Source of the DNA: Bacillus niameyensis
GTDB taxonomy: Bacteria; Bacillota; Bacilli; Bacillales; Bacillaceae_C
Length of the DNA: 64,000 bases
Reading direction: 5' to 3'
NCBI RefSeq assembly: GCF_001375535.1
Contig: NZ_LN831197.1
Location: 3,611,415-3,675,414, forward strand
Made by a program: the position numbers and the translations under genes. Positions 19,206 through 28,996 of this stretch are shown here, piece after piece (position 1 is the first letter of the stretch; each line of letters begins with the position of its first letter). Under the pieces are notes generated by a model. That model made no database searches. It was not told where the DNA came from and worked only from the letters and a program-made list of their open reading frames with translations.

Positions 19206-20537
19206 ATGAAAGTTATCGTAATTGGTTGTACACATGCAGGAACTGCTGCTGTTAAAAATATAGCTACTTTATATAAAGATGCATCTATTACTGTTTATGA
19301 AAAAAATGATAACGTCTCGTTTTTATCTTGCGGGATCGCCTTATATGTTGGCGGTGTTGCGAAGGATGCAAATAAAATGTTCTATTCTTCGCCAGAAGAG
19401 CTTAAGGCACTTGGCGTTAAGATGAATATGAAACATGAAGTTTTGGAGGTAGATTCTGAACAGAAAAAAATAATAGCTAAAGACCTCGTGACAGGTGAAG
19501 TAAAAGTAGATCATTATGATAAATTGGTCATGTCTACAGGATCTTGGCCAGTAATACCGCCAATCGATGGAATTAATCTAGAAAATATCTTGCTATGTAA
19601 GAACTTCCACCAAGCGAATATCATTATCGAAAAGGCAAAGGGAGCCAAAAATATTACGGTGATTGGCGCTGGATATATCGGTGTAGAACTAGTAGAAGCA
19701 TTTCAACTAGATGGGAAAAATGTAACTTTAATCGATGGGGAAGAGCGAATTTTAAATAAGTATCTTGATCAAGAGTTTACGGATATAGTAGAAGCGGAAT
19801 TTACGAGACGCCATATTGAACTTGCCCTTAGCCAAACAGTTACGAAGTTTGAAGGGGAAAACGGGAAGGTTGCAAAAGTCATCACAACAAAAGAGGAAAT
19901 CGCAACTGATCTTGTTATCCTTTGTGTTGGGTTCAAGCCAAATACCGGATTATTAAAAGGCAAAGTAGAGATGTTGGACAATGGTGCGATTGTCGTCGAC
20001 GAATTTTTACAAACGAGTGATCCAAATATTTATGCTGCGGGAGATAGCTGTGCTGTTTACTACAATCCGCTCGGTAAACATATGTATATTCCGTTAGCGA
20101 CAAACGCTGTTAGAATGGGAACAATTGTCGGTCATAATATAATGGAACCGAAAGTGAAATATTTAGGTACGCAAGGGACATCAGGACTGCATATTTATGA
20201 TTTAAATATGGCTTCTACTGGTTTGACTGAACTAACGGCGAAGCAAGCAGGAATTGCTTATCAAACTGTTGACGTCATTGAAAACAACCGTCCAGAATTC
20301 ATGCCAACTTACGAAGAGGTTAAGCTAAAACTGGTCTATGAAGAAGCGAGCAGAAAAATACTTGGAGCACAGATCATTTCGAAAGCGGATATGACACAAA
20401 CGATCAATACTCTATCCGTATGTATTCAAAAAGAAGTGACAATCGACGAATTAGGCTTTATCGACTTCTTTTTCCAACCGCATTTCAACAAACCATGGAA
20501 TATTTTAAACCAAGCAGGACTGTCTGCATTAGTGTAA
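19206..20537 (+). CDS. nox: NADH oxidase (water-forming type), FAD/CoA-disulfide reductase family
   Basis: A 443-residue flavoprotein. It starts MKVIVIGCTHAGTAAV (FAD dinucleotide fold), has the single redox cysteine C42 in NVSFLSCGIAL, an NAD-binding GAGYIGVELVEAF motif near residue 160 and the FAD-closing NIYAAGDSC. The cysteine context is that of streptococcal/lactobacillar NADH oxidases, which reduce O2 to water and regenerate NAD+; a CoA-disulfide reductase role is the main alternative. AAGGAG lies 9 nt before ATG 19206; the frame's earlier ATG at 19161 overlaps the operator. The palindromes upstream suggest redox or oxygen control. Confidence 0.9.
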   Translation: MKVIVIGCTHAGTAAVKNIATLYKDASITVYEKNDNVSFLSCGIALYVGGVAKDANKMFYSSPEELKALGVKMNMKHEVLEVDSEQKKIIAKDLVTGEVKVDHYDKLVMSTGSWPVIPPIDGINLENILLCKNFHQANIIIEKAKGAKNITVIGAGYIGVELVEAFQLDGKNVTLIDGEERILNKYLDQEFTDIVEAEFTRRHIELALSQTVTKFEGENGKVAKVITTKEEIATDLVILCVGFKPNTGLLKGKVEMLDNGAIVVDEFLQTSDPNIYAAGDSCAVYYNPLGKHMYIPLATNAVRMGTIVGHNIMEPKVKYLGTQGTSGLHIYDLNMASTGLTELTAKQAGIAYQTVDVIENNRPEFMPTYEEVKLKLVYEEASRKILGAQIISKADMTQTINTLSVCIQKEVTIDELGFIDFFFQPHFNKPWNILNQAGLSALV

Positions 20538-20557
20538 GTTCTACACTTACAAATACT

Positions 20558-20588
20558 AAATCTCTCCAAATTTAACTTGGAGAGATTT
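20558..20588. terminator. bidirectional terminator between nox and the chemoreceptor gene
   Basis: Perfect 12-bp stem AAATCTCTCCAA/TTGGAGAGATTT, flanked by T-rich sequence on one side and A-rich on the other, between convergent genes. Confidence 0.85.
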
Positions 20589-20598
20589 ATTTTCATAC

Positions 20599-22608
20599 TT
20601 ACGATTCATCTTGTGAATGCTGTTTATCGCTTAACTTAAACTGCCCAACTAATTCTTGTAGCTCTTCCGCTATTACGGTTAGGGAAGTAGCAGAGTGTGA
20701 GATTTCCTCCATCGATGCCAACTGTTCCTCTGTAGAGGCAGATACATTTTGCGTTTCACTTGATATGATTACTCCAATAGATGCAACTTCTTTAAAAGTT
20801 TGTACAAAATGATCCGTACTAGAAGAAATAGCCTCAATCTCAGAGGTAACCCGTTTAATCTGTTCTGTTATTGTATCTACATACCCTGTGATCGTCATAA
20901 AGGATTCACCTGCATGATTCGCAATAACAATTCCTTTGTCTACTTCATTTGTTGCTGTTTCCATAGATTTTACTGTATTGCCGGTAACGGAATGGATTTT
21001 TTCGATTAATTCTTTGATTTGCACGGCTGAATGAGAAGATTCTTCTGCAAGTTTTCGGACTTCATCCGCCACAACAGCAAATCCTTTTCCATGCTCTCCT
21101 GCTCTTGCGGCTTCAATTGCAGCATTTAATGCGAGCAAGTTAGTCTGATCAGATATATCGGTAATCACATCAACGATATTACTAATCTGGTTTGATAAGT
21201 GACCTAATCCTTCGATGTTATTAGCTAATTCATGAGTGTTTTCCTTAATATATTTCATCTGGTTAACAGTTGTTTCTAACGCTTTGTTTCCTTCGGTTAC
21301 AGCGCTCATAGTATTTGTTGCAGTTGTAGAGACTTCATTTGAGCTTGTCACAATTTGATAAACGGATTCTGCCATTTCTAATGTCATTTTTTCGCTATTT
21401 TCAATACTGTCAGATTGGTGTCCGCTTTTTATCGCAACTTCTTGAATCGAAGTGGAAATTTGTTCTGTTGCTAAAGTATTCTGCTCCGTACTAGCACTAA
21501 GTTGTTCGGAGGCTGATGCCAAGCTATTAGATTCAATATGAACTCGCGAAATAACATCATTTAAATTTTCTCTCATTTGATTAAATGCTTTCGCAAGCAC
21601 ACCGAGCTCATCATTTGTGTTCAAATCTACACCAACACTCAGATCCTTTTGACTAATTCTTTCACTTGCTTCCACCAATAGCTTGATCGGTTTAGAGATT
21701 GAACGAACGAGCAATAGGACGATTATTCCGCCTAGTATGATCGCTATAACAATAATGCCAATTGTAAAATTCATAATAGGTGCAACAGTTTTATCCACTT
21801 CCGTTTGGTACATTGTTCCAACGATCTTCCAACCTGTCAGATCATTCGTAGTGAAAGCCAATCTTTTCTGATCGCCTTCAACCGTATAATTAAATTTCCC
21901 AGATTCAGAGGTGTATAGTTTTTTTATGAAATTCTCTACTGCCTCACTTCCAGCTTCATTGGTAGGGTGACTAATGTAACGCTTAGTTCCGTCTAATAGA
22001 AACAAATAGCCTTCCTCACCAATGTTTACAGAATTTATAATATCTGTAAGACTTTCGAGTTTAAGATTGATGGCAACAACCCCTTTGCTATCAGCGGTTG
22101 CTTTTGCTAATGTCACAACTACTTCATTAGAAGAACTTGATACGTACGGCTCCGTAATAATGACTTTCGTATTATTTTCCATTGCCTCTTTGTACCAAGG
22201 ACGTTCCCGAGGGTCGTAGTCTGGTGGGTTTTTAAACGATGTTGGTGAATTCATGAAAGTACCTGTTTCCGTACCTACATATGTTTGTTCGACAACATCA
22301 GACTTAGCACTTTGAATGGTGTCAAGGATGCGCCGTGTCTGTGGTTCATTATCATTACGAATATGACCCGCAACGATGGCGGTTGATAAGTAATCAACAT
22401 TTTCCATTTGTGCTTTAATAAATTGATTCACAGTTTGATTGACAATATCGACGTTTTTTTGAGCTGTTTCCATCATATTTTCGTCGATCGTAGATTTTGA
22501 ATTAAAATATGATCCGAAACCGATAGATATACTAGGAATTAATAAAATGATTAGAGAAGCTATTATTAATTTGCTTTTTAGGCTTATCGAGAGTTTCTTT
22601 TTCTTCAA
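20599..22608 (-). CDS. methyl-accepting chemotaxis protein with dCache sensor
   Basis: A 669-residue chemoreceptor. TM1 lies at about residues 11-31; the extracellular dCache domain carries [33 protein letters not shown] and [10 protein letters not shown]2 lies near 280-303, then HAMP, then the signalling domain with the conserved hairpin tip ([22 protein letters not shown]). It would pass ligand signals to CheA/CheW. The start is TTG 22608: GGAGG lies 8 nt upstream and the basic KKKK-then-TM pattern follows. Longer in-frame starts lack a ribosome site and would place the promoter inside the gene. A sigma-D promoter at 22651-22677 fits the motility regulon. Confidence 0.92.
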   Translation of the reverse strand: MKKKKLSISLKSKLIIASLIILLIPSISIGFGSYFNSKSTIDENMMETAQKNVDIVNQTVNQFIKAQMENVDYLSTAIVAGHIRNDNEPQTRRILDTIQSAKSDVVEQTYVGTETGTFMNSPTSFKNPPDYDPRERPWYKEAMENNTKVIITEPYVSSSSNEVVVTLAKATADSKGVVAINLKLESLTDIINSVNIGEEGYLFLLDGTKRYISHPTNEAGSEAVENFIKKLYTSESGKFNYTVEGDQKRLAFTTNDLTGWKIVGTMYQTEVDKTVAPIMNFTIGIIVIAIILGGIIVLLLVRSISKPIKLLVEASERISQKDLSVGVDLNTNDELGVLAKAFNQMRENLNDVISRVHIESNSLASASEQLSASTEQNTLATEQISTSIQEVAIKSGHQSDSIENSEKMTLEMAESVYQIVTSSNEVSTTATNTMSAVTEGNKALETTVNQMKYIKENTHELANNIEGLGHLSNQISNIVDVITDISDQTNLLALNAAIEAARAGEHGKGFAVVADEVRKLAEESSHSAVQIKELIEKIHSVTGNTVKSMETATNEVDKGIVIANHAGESFMTITGYVDTITEQIKRVTSEIEAISSSTDHFVQTFKEVASIGVIISSETQNVSASTEEQLASMEEISHSATSLTVIAEELQELVGQFKLSDKQHSQDES

Positions 22609-22650
22609 CTTTTTTGCCTCCAAATTGAGATATATGACATACATTTGTTT

Positions 22651-22677
22651 ATATCGACTAAAGTCCCGTATCCTTAA
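22651..22677 (-). promoter_or_regulatory. sigma-D (flagellar) promoter of the chemoreceptor
   Basis: On the minus strand: TTAA, 15-bp spacer, GTCGATAT; consensus TAAA-N15-GCCGATAT. One mismatch in each box. Confidence 0.7.
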
Positions 22678-22761
22678 TATAGAAGTGAAAATCCAGTTTA
22701 TTTGTGTTATTGGAAATTTGCCGACATCGGTAGGGGCGATTCGTGAAATTCCTTTAAACCG

Positions 22762-22810
22762 CAAAAATTAGCCTGTATGAATATGGTTCTAGACCGAATT
22801 CATACAGGCT
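22762..22810 (-). terminator. terminator of the solute-binding protein gene
   Basis: 12-bp stem AGCCTGTATGAA/TTCATACAGGCT followed on the minus strand by AATTTTTG. Confidence 0.8.
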
Positions 22811-22831
22811 ATATGGGCTCATTTCCCTTTA

Positions 22832-24151
22832 TTATTGCTGAGCTTTGGCATCTTTAATTTTTGTTTCCGATTCCTCGGTGACTACGCGTAAAAATTCGCT
22901 TGCATCCATTCCAGATTCATAAAACTTTTGCATATCGATCGAGACATATTTGTCCCACATACTAATTCTTTCGGGTGGTGGAGCGGTATTGTTTTTGAAT
23001 ATGGCAGGGATATTTTTTCCTTGGGCACTTTCATAGTCTGCATAAAATTCATCTTGTAAATCTTGGCTATTCGTAACGATCCCAATTCCGTTGCGCGACA
23101 TCCATTTCTGATATTCATCGGAAGAAAAATACTCAAAGATTTTGACGACATCATTTGGATGTTCCGTATTAGGATTTAAGGTTAATGTGTGTAAGAAACC
23201 TCTTGGTCCTACACCTGGGCGATCAGACCATGTAGGAATAGTTGCAATATCGTAGTTAAGATCGTCATCTTTCCTCCAGTTGATAGCCTGTGCATTCGTT
23301 ACAACCATAGCTGTTGTCCGCTGCAGGAAGCGTTCATCAGTAAAAACATTTCCTTCGTAATTACTTGGGAGACTATCAAAATAGCTCTTATACATATTCA
23401 TAAAATCGGAAAATTCCTTTTGGTTAACAACTTTGACTTCTCCAGTCTCAGGGTCCGTTGCGTTGACCGAAAGCTGTGATAACATAACCTCTTCACCAAA
23501 GTCCAGACCCCTGTATTGTATACCATCGCGTTCTTGGGTCAGTTCGCGGGACAAGTCGATTAATTGATCCCAAGTCATGTCATCTGATGGATAGTCAACA
23601 CCAAACAGATCAAATAAATCTTTATTATACATGATGACATAGTACGTATCTTCATATGGCCAGGATAAAAGTCGTCCTTCTTTATCTCTCGCTCTAATTG
23701 TATCTAGTAATGCTTGGTTTAAATGACTTGTATCGATACCGTTCAATTCGAGCAAATCAGTTAAATCTTGATCGACTTGAAAATATTCTATATCCTCCTG
23801 GGATAATGTAAAAAAGAAATCGGGGTTCGTTCCACTACTAAACATTTCTTCTAACGCTTGCCTATCAAAGTTATTAACATGGACATGTTCTAATGTTATA
23901 TGAGGAAACTTTGATTCAACCGGCTCTTTGAACCGATCGTTAAACATATTTTCATCCCAAAGGGTGCCTACTGATAAAGTGATTGGGTCGTTTTTTTCTT
24001 CGGTTCCCTCTGAGTTTTTCGGCGTTTGTTCCTTATCCGTTGATTGTGGTGTGCTGTTAGTATCTGTCTCCTCATTCGAACAGGCGATGAGCAACATTGT
24101 TGTCAAAGTGATAAATCCACAGATTAAAAGTAACCTTTTGAGCACTTTCAT
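22832..24151 (-). CDS. extracellular solute-binding lipoprotein (sugar ABC type)
   Basis: A 439-residue lipoprotein: signal MKVLKRLLLICGF with lipobox LIAC, an acidic Asn/Glu-rich linker, then a family-1 solute-binding fold (TLWDENMFNDRF, PDFFFTLSQED, SWPYEDTYYVIMYNKDLF, TAMVVTNAQAINW). It would capture an oligosaccharide for an ABC importer. No permease or ATPase gene is adjacent, so it is an orphan or uses shared components. The neighbouring GH76 hydrolase reads the same way 175 bp upstream and could degrade the imported glycan; this is inference. A paralogue with a frameshift lies at 54463. AGGGGGAAAAGG precedes the ATG. Confidence 0.87.
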   Translation of the reverse strand: MKVLKRLLLICGFITLTTMLLIACSNEETDTNSTPQSTDKEQTPKNSEGTEEKNDPITLSVGTLWDENMFNDRFKEPVESKFPHITLEHVHVNNFDRQALEEMFSSGTNPDFFFTLSQEDIEYFQVDQDLTDLLELNGIDTSHLNQALLDTIRARDKEGRLLSWPYEDTYYVIMYNKDLFDLFGVDYPSDDMTWDQLIDLSRELTQERDGIQYRGLDFGEEVMLSQLSVNATDPETGEVKVVNQKEFSDFMNMYKSYFDSLPSNYEGNVFTDERFLQRTTAMVVTNAQAINWRKDDDLNYDIATIPTWSDRPGVGPRGFLHTLTLNPNTEHPNDVVKIFEYFSSDEYQKWMSRNGIGIVTNSQDLQDEFYADYESAQGKNIPAIFKNNTAPPPERISMWDKYVSIDMQKFYESGMDASEFLRVVTEESETKIKDAKAQQ

Positions 24152-24326
24152 TCCTTTTCCCCCTTATTTTTTATTCCAACAGAAGGCTCTCACTACAAGG
24201 AAGGTGTAAGGCAGAGCATGATGAGTATGTGAGAAAGCTAGTGTTAACATTGATATTATTCGTGTAGTAGGTGAGGACATTATTATTGTGATGATAGCAA
24301 TGGTGAGAAGTGACTAACACGCTGTG

Positions 24327-25406
24327 TTATTCAAATTGTGTAAGTAAAGCATAAAATTCGACCATCGGTGCTTGGTCCAATAACCATTTATGCTTTTCAT
24401 TTACCTTTGTTTTACCAGACCAATCAGGGCTAAAAAGTCCATTTTGATCACGAGCATGTTCCCAAGCATAAATTACGTTTTCTCTCATTCTATTTATATA
24501 AGTAAGGTTTTTTTGTGGATCAGCTTCATATAACGCCAAATATCCTTTAAATAAAATTACGTTAAACCAAGGGGAGGCAGGGAAAAAGGCGATCTGATCG
24601 TCAGACTGTTGTTTTGTAAAGTGGGCTAGACTATTGTCGGCTAGCTTTAAAGCTTCATCTAAATAAACTTTGTCTTTCGTTTCTTTATAAAGGAGAGCGT
24701 TTGTGTGGATAATTGTCCCGGTGTTGTACGTATAGGTCGTTTTGTCAAAGGAACCGTCTAATGTAAAATTATCGCCATAGACACCGCAATCGGGATCGAA
24801 AAGACCTTTCGTCCAGTCTAATATTTTAATTGCCCAAGCCATGTAGCGATCGTCTCCAGTTTCCTCATATAGCTTCATTGCCAGCACAGCTGCAGGGCCA
24901 TTGGAACACGTATTTTTCGAAGTTTTATTATCTTCCTGCCAATAAATGCCGCCATCTAGTTTTTCATCCCAACCACTGATTGAAAAATCAAACATTTCTT
25001 TTGCTAAATGAAGGTATTGTTCATCACCAAGAGTACGATATGCTTCAATAAAATCTAATCCAAGCCATTGGTTGTCATCATAAAATTTCGAACCGCCCCC
25101 TTGTTTGCGGATATAAGAATCATAGGCGACAGGCTTAGCAGTTTCATCACGGTAATACTCTAGCTCGTTCAATACACGGGTTAAATCATTTTGGTACTGT
25201 TCTTCTTGCCCTTTTATTTTAGCAAGTGCGTTTACAGCGGAAAGGACACCGGAAAAGGGCCATAAATAAGAAAAGTCTCGATCATCTGCCCGTTTTACGT
25301 AGTTTTCAAGAAATAATTGATCACTTTTTACATAATAAAAGTCCATTAATGCTTCATAAGCTTCATGTGCCTTTTCTTTGAATGATTTATTTAATGTCAC
25401 ATCCAT
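24327..25406 (-). CDS. glycoside hydrolase family 76 protein
   Basis: A 359-residue (alpha/alpha)6-barrel protein of GH76, the alpha-1,6-mannanase family. The catalytic pair of adjacent aspartates is visible as D110-D111 in FYDDNQW, followed by GLDFIEAY, GGIYWQ and NTCSNGPAAVLAMKLY. There is no signal peptide, so it should act on imported oligosaccharides inside the cell. The ATG at 25406 has AGGGGAG upstream. The promoter region carries TTGACA/TATTAT, a cre box and an operator shared with the adjacent GntR/LacI regulator gene, giving a local regulon. Confidence 0.85.
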   Translation of the reverse strand: MDVTLNKSFKEKAHEAYEALMDFYYVKSDQLFLENYVKRADDRDFSYLWPFSGVLSAVNALAKIKGQEEQYQNDLTRVLNELEYYRDETAKPVAYDSYIRKQGGGSKFYDDNQWLGLDFIEAYRTLGDEQYLHLAKEMFDFSISGWDEKLDGGIYWQEDNKTSKNTCSNGPAAVLAMKLYEETGDDRYMAWAIKILDWTKGLFDPDCGVYGDNFTLDGSFDKTTYTYNTGTIIHTNALLYKETKDKVYLDEALKLADNSLAHFTKQQSDDQIAFFPASPWFNVILFKGYLALYEADPQKNLTYINRMRENVIYAWEHARDQNGLFSPDWSGKTKVNEKHKWLLDQAPMVEFYALLTQFE

Positions 25407-25474
25407 GCTCTCAACTCCCCTTTTATTAAAATATATTTTTGCGAATATCCAACATTTAGGAGATTCTTTTCGTC

Positions 25475-25554
25475 ATAAAGCGCTTTCAATAATATAATAA
25501 TGGTATATCAGCATTAATGTCAATATATATTTTTAATACTGATATATTAATATA
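25475..25554 (-). promoter_or_regulatory. GH76 promoter, cre box and candidate operator
   Basis: On the minus strand: TTGACA (25518-25523), 18-bp spacer, TATTAT (25494-25499), then TGAAAGCGCTTTAT (25475-25488), which is 12 of 14 to the cre consensus. Upstream, TATATTAATATA (25543-25554) is a perfect palindrome. The 15-nt TGATATATTAATATA containing it is also present upstream of the regulator gene (26750-26767). Confidence 0.6.
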
Positions 25555-25570
25555 AAAGAAGGACAGGTTG

Positions 25571-26719
25571 TTATCTTCTAGCAGCGGTTGTGGATTCCCC
25601 AATAATGAGTTCAGCATCTAATAATTGCCCTGGAGAAGTAGGAGAGCCTTCCTTCATTTTTACAATATGTTCAACAGCTTTCCTGCCAATTTCCTTTTCT
25701 TGCTGTTTTAAATGTGTAAAAGTAAATACATCTTGATAAGGCAGGTCAGGGCTGTCGAAGCTAATGATAGAAATGTCCTCTGGAACTCGAAGCTGCAGTT
25801 CTTGAATCGCCTTTTTTGCAATCAAAGCAATATTGTATTCGACAGCAAAGAGGGCGGTTATTTCAGGATTACTTTGCAAATGCTTTTTAATTTTTTCTTG
25901 ATCAGCTTCAATGTTTTTCTCGGTAAACTGATTCGGTAAAGTACTCGTAATGTCGTTAAGCCATAGAGTCTTATTAACTGCGATCCCTTTATCATCGTGC
26001 GCCTCGATAAATCCTTCAATTCTTTCCTCGATTGCCGTTGTATCGATTGGAGGAGGAGAGAGCAGACCGATATGCTGATGTTTTAAATCGAATAGATAGT
26101 CTATCGCTTTTTTGGAAGCAATGACATTATCGGTGCTAATGGAAGTAGCAGCGATTCCCTTAAAGTAGCGATCTATTAAGACGAGGGGAAATTTATTGAT
26201 GACCAATTTTAAAATTTCTTCATTGAAGTATTCCCCCTGTGCAGGAAATACAATTAAACCATCCACTCCTAAATGAAGCAATTCCCTAATAGCATTCACT
26301 TCATTTTCAATCGTCCCCATTGTTCGGCGAATAACGGGAAAGCATTCATGTTCTCTCGATGCTTCTTCAACACCATGGACAATTTTCGTTCCATAACTAT
26401 AATCAAAATCAGTCATTACAAGGCCAATTAATAATCGATTTGCCTTTTTTATCTCAGCAGTTTGCATAATCGCTGACTTTTCTAACTCGTTAAATTCGCT
26501 TACAAATGAACCTTTACCAGGTAATCTTATAATTAACCCTTCATTAGCTAGCAGCTCCAGAGCCTTTTTACTCGTAATCCGGCTAACATTGTATAATTCC
26601 GCTAATTCCTTTTCTGAAGGGACACGATCGCCTTCTTTATAATGCTTCGTTTGTATTTGCTCAGCCAAATCATCATAAATCTGTTCATACATGGGCTTAC
26701 TAACTTTTTCTTCGTTCAT
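25571..26719 (-). CDS. GntR/LacI hybrid transcriptional regulator (AraR-like)
   Basis: About 382 residues. Residues ~8-72 are a GntR winged helix (PMYEQIYDDLAEQIQ, VPSEKELAELYNVSRIT, LIIRLPGKGSFV); residues ~95-380 are a LacI/periplasmic-binding-like sugar sensor (IGLVMTDFDYSYG, GVDGLIVFPAQGE, PLVLIDRYF, ISIISFDSPDLP). This layout is that of AraR-like repressors. It lies directly upstream of GH76 on the same strand and probably controls it. Two starts are possible: ATG 26725 is only 2 nt from AGGAGG, ATG 26719 is 8 nt away and preferred. The palindrome at 26752 suggests autoregulation. Confidence 0.87.
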   Translation of the reverse strand: MNEEKVSKPMYEQIYDDLAEQIQTKHYKEGDRVPSEKELAELYNVSRITSKKALELLANEGLIIRLPGKGSFVSEFNELEKSAIMQTAEIKKANRLLIGLVMTDFDYSYGTKIVHGVEEASREHECFPVIRRTMGTIENEVNAIRELLHLGVDGLIVFPAQGEYFNEEILKLVINKFPLVLIDRYFKGIAATSISTDNVIASKKAIDYLFDLKHQHIGLLSPPPIDTTAIEERIEGFIEAHDDKGIAVNKTLWLNDITSTLPNQFTEKNIEADQEKIKKHLQSNPEITALFAVEYNIALIAKKAIQELQLRVPEDISIISFDSPDLPYQDVFTFTHLKQQEKEIGRKAVEHIVKMKEGSPTSPGQLLDAELIIGESTTAARR

Positions 26720-26749
26720 TTTCATATCCTCCTCGACTGCCTACATACC

Positions 26750-26767
26750 ATATATATTAATATATCA
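26750..26767. promoter_or_regulatory. candidate operator of the GntR/LacI regulator
   Basis: ATATATTAATATAT is a perfect 14-bp palindrome; read on the minus strand the site is TGATATATTAATATA, identical to the one before the GH76 gene at 25540-25554. Confidence 0.55.
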
Positions 26768-26997
26768 TTACAGGGCAAGGAAATAAACTACGAAATTCCG
26801 GATAAGTTAAGAGAGTGAGCTAAGGGGGCATATTTCTCTATTTATGTTAAGGAGTCTTTTTAGCGTGAAGAAGGGAGAGCACAACGAGGACGCTGAAAAA
26901 CCCGACATATACTTTGTAGAGGAAAATTTACAATATTAGTCGTAATAAGGTTTCAACGCCTCTTTATGGAAAAATCCGACGCCATTCTTAAATGGCT

Positions 26998-27606
26998 TTA
27001 ATGAAATTCCGTCACAAACTTTTTAATCAGTTGAACCCAAGCTAAGTATCCCTGCCCTGATAAGTGGCAACCATCTAATGTATAGTTTTCATCTAACTCC
27101 TTATTTTTCAGTACATGCGGGTAAAGATCAATGAAACTTACCGAATGTATTTTTGCTAAGTCGGCTAACTTGGCGTTCAATTTTTCCACAACGCCGTTAT
27201 CAATCTTGTGATGGAAAACGCTATTATTCACAGGTAACAAACTTTGAATATATAGTTTAGTATCTGGCAATTTAGATTTAACTTGAGTAATGATAGATTC
27301 GTAGTTTGCCAAGATATGATCTGAATCCCGCCCATCATATATATCGTTTATGCCGATCATGAGAAAAACTTTTTTTGGCTTCAAGGTAACAATCTCGTCG
27401 AGCCTGCGTAAAACACCTAAAGAACGGTCACTGTCGATTCCTCTATTTAAAACCGTTAACCCCGGAAAAAATTCATGCCATTGATTACGCTGTGTTAAGC
27501 TGTCACCTACAAAAACGATAGCACCTTCGCTACGAGGCAATACTTTGAATAAGTCCATTCTGCTTACATACATCGGAAAAGATAAAAATTCTACATTATC
27601 ATTCAT
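26998..27606 (-). CDS. SGNH/GDSL-family hydrolase
   Basis: A 202-residue esterase-type protein. Block I FVGDSLTQ gives the nucleophile S36; block II NRGIDSD, block III IGIND (N87) and block V LDGCHLSGQG (Asp and His) complete the SGNH set. It resembles PAF-acetylhydrolase-like or rhamnogalacturonan acetylesterase-like cytoplasmic esterases; the natural substrate is unknown. No signal peptide. AAGGAG lies 8 nt before ATG 27606. It is separate from the kinase gene behind it, which ends in its own terminator. Confidence 0.88.
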   Translation of the reverse strand: MNDNVEFLSFPMYVSRMDLFKVLPRSEGAIVFVGDSLTQRNQWHEFFPGLTVLNRGIDSDRSLGVLRRLDEIVTLKPKKVFLMIGINDIYDGRDSDHILANYESIITQVKSKLPDTKLYIQSLLPVNNSVFHHKIDNGVVEKLNAKLADLAKIHSVSFIDLYPHVLKNKELDENYTLDGCHLSGQGYLAWVQLIKKFVTEFH

Positions 27607-27702
27607 CTTACATACTCCTTTCTAAAACGAGATGGATACATATTACTTTATTAATAATATCGATTTATTAGTAAGTTTGCTAGGGCAAACAGTCTCGCAC
27701 GA

Positions 27703-27742
27703 GAAAACACTCCCGCCAAGTTTGAAAGACTCTGCGGGAGTG
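27703..27742 (-). terminator. terminator of the histidine kinase gene
   Basis: Perfect 9-bp stem CACTCCCGC/GCGGGAGTG; on the minus strand followed by TTTTCTC. Confidence 0.8.
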
Positions 27743-27772
27743 TCGTTACTTTATTCTGAGGATGGTTCTCCA

Positions 27773-28462
27773 TCATACTACTGGCAACTTAATGGTAAAG
27801 ACTGTCCATTCTTCAGATGAATGACAAAATAATTCTCCATTTTGCCTTTCAATGATTTCTTTACAAATGTATAAGCCTAATCCTGTTCCTGTATCTTTCG
27901 TAGTGACAAATGGTTCAAAGATTTTCCTTGCAATGCTTTCGGGGATTTTCGGGCCGGAATTCGCGATCTCAATATAAGTGTAGCCGTTTTTTGCGTAGCA
28001 ATGAATGTCGATTAACGATTTTTTTTCTTGAGCAGCCATTGCTTCGACTGCGTTAAAAAGGATGTTGATGATCACTTGTTTCAATTCTTCTCGATTTCCG
28101 CTTACATATAAGTTCGACACTACATTTTTCTCCAATTGTACATTGAACTCAAGCATTCTTGGCAAAAGAGTGGCGGTAACCTGATCCAAAAGATCATTAA
28201 GGTTAAAAATCATTTGTTCATGGTCGAAGGAATTCGCATTTAAAAATTCATTAGTTTTGCTTTTTAATTGTTCTACTTCGTCCAAAATGATGTCCAAATA
28301 GGGGAGATCAGGATGATCCGCGTTCAGCAGTTGAACGAATCCATGTATGACGGTTAAAGGATTTCTAAATTCATGAACGAAACTTGAAGCCACAAGACCT
28401 GAAAGATTTTGTACATCCAGCGGGTTTTCTTCTAATTTGACTGAAGATTGTAATGGTTTCAT
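27773..28462 (-). CDS. soluble orphan sensor histidine kinase
   Basis: About 229 residues with only the transmitter part of a kinase: H-box SFVHEFRNPLTVIHGF (phospho-acceptor H30), N-box NILFNAVEAM, G1 EIANSGPKIP, F-box IFEPFVTTK and G2 TGTGLGL. There is no sensor domain or membrane segment and no partner response regulator nearby. In sporulating bacilli such HisKA proteins resemble the KinA-E type kinases that feed the Spo0F/Spo0A phosphorelay, which is a reasonable but unproven role. A GTG at 28477 overlaps the AGGAGAGG ribosome site; the in-frame ATG at 28462 is preferred. Confidence 0.85.
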   Translation of the reverse strand: MKPLQSSVKLEENPLDVQNLSGLVASSFVHEFRNPLTVIHGFVQLLNADHPDLPYLDIILDEVEQLKSKTNEFLNANSFDHEQMIFNLNDLLDQVTATLLPRMLEFNVQLEKNVVSNLYVSGNREELKQVIINILFNAVEAMAAQEKKSLIDIHCYAKNGYTYIEIANSGPKIPESIARKIFEPFVTTKDTGTGLGLYICKEIIERQNGELFCHSSEEWTVFTIKLPVV

Positions 28463-28479
28463 TGTTCCATCTTTCACCT

Positions 28480-28995
28480 CTCCTATTGGTATTTTTTCGT
28501 CATTATTTTAAGTATTTCTATTATGTATAGTTAGTACTCGTCATAAATATGACAAGAAAATGAAAAAATTGTCGGTCTGTTTTTTTGAAAACAGATATAT
28601 CGAGGGAAATTTCAAAATAAGGAGAAATCCAATGGCATTATCTTTCCCTATCAATTTTAAAAAGGCTACCCCAAGGATAAAGACGGTGATAGTTCAAGTA
28701 AAGTTTCACATAAATTTTTAAGAGATTTATAAAACCGTTACCAGCTAATGGAAGAATAGTAAGTTTCTACTAGAAATTATTCGGAATTCAAAAGATTATC
28801 TTTGGAAAATGAAGGAATTCCTTCGAAAGTCGGGAAATTCCTTCTCAAATTCAATAAAGTCCCTTCCAAAATTAAGAAATTTTCCTCAGCAGTCGTTCGA
28901 AAAAGAAACTATAGCCATAATAAGGAAGAAAACTCTGATTATGATAGAATCTGAGTAGGGTGACCCTCCGTATAATTAATAAGGCAGGTAAAAAA
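28480..28995. other. intergenic region with degenerate repeats
   Basis: About 515 bp without a gene, between divergent genes. 28785-28885 holds several imperfect copies of a GAAATTCCTTC(N)AAAGTCGG-like motif, related to the runs at 4388 and 37845. TAGAAT near 28942 may be the -10 of the acetyltransferase gene. Nothing else supportable. Confidence 0.5.
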
Positions 28996-28996
28996 G

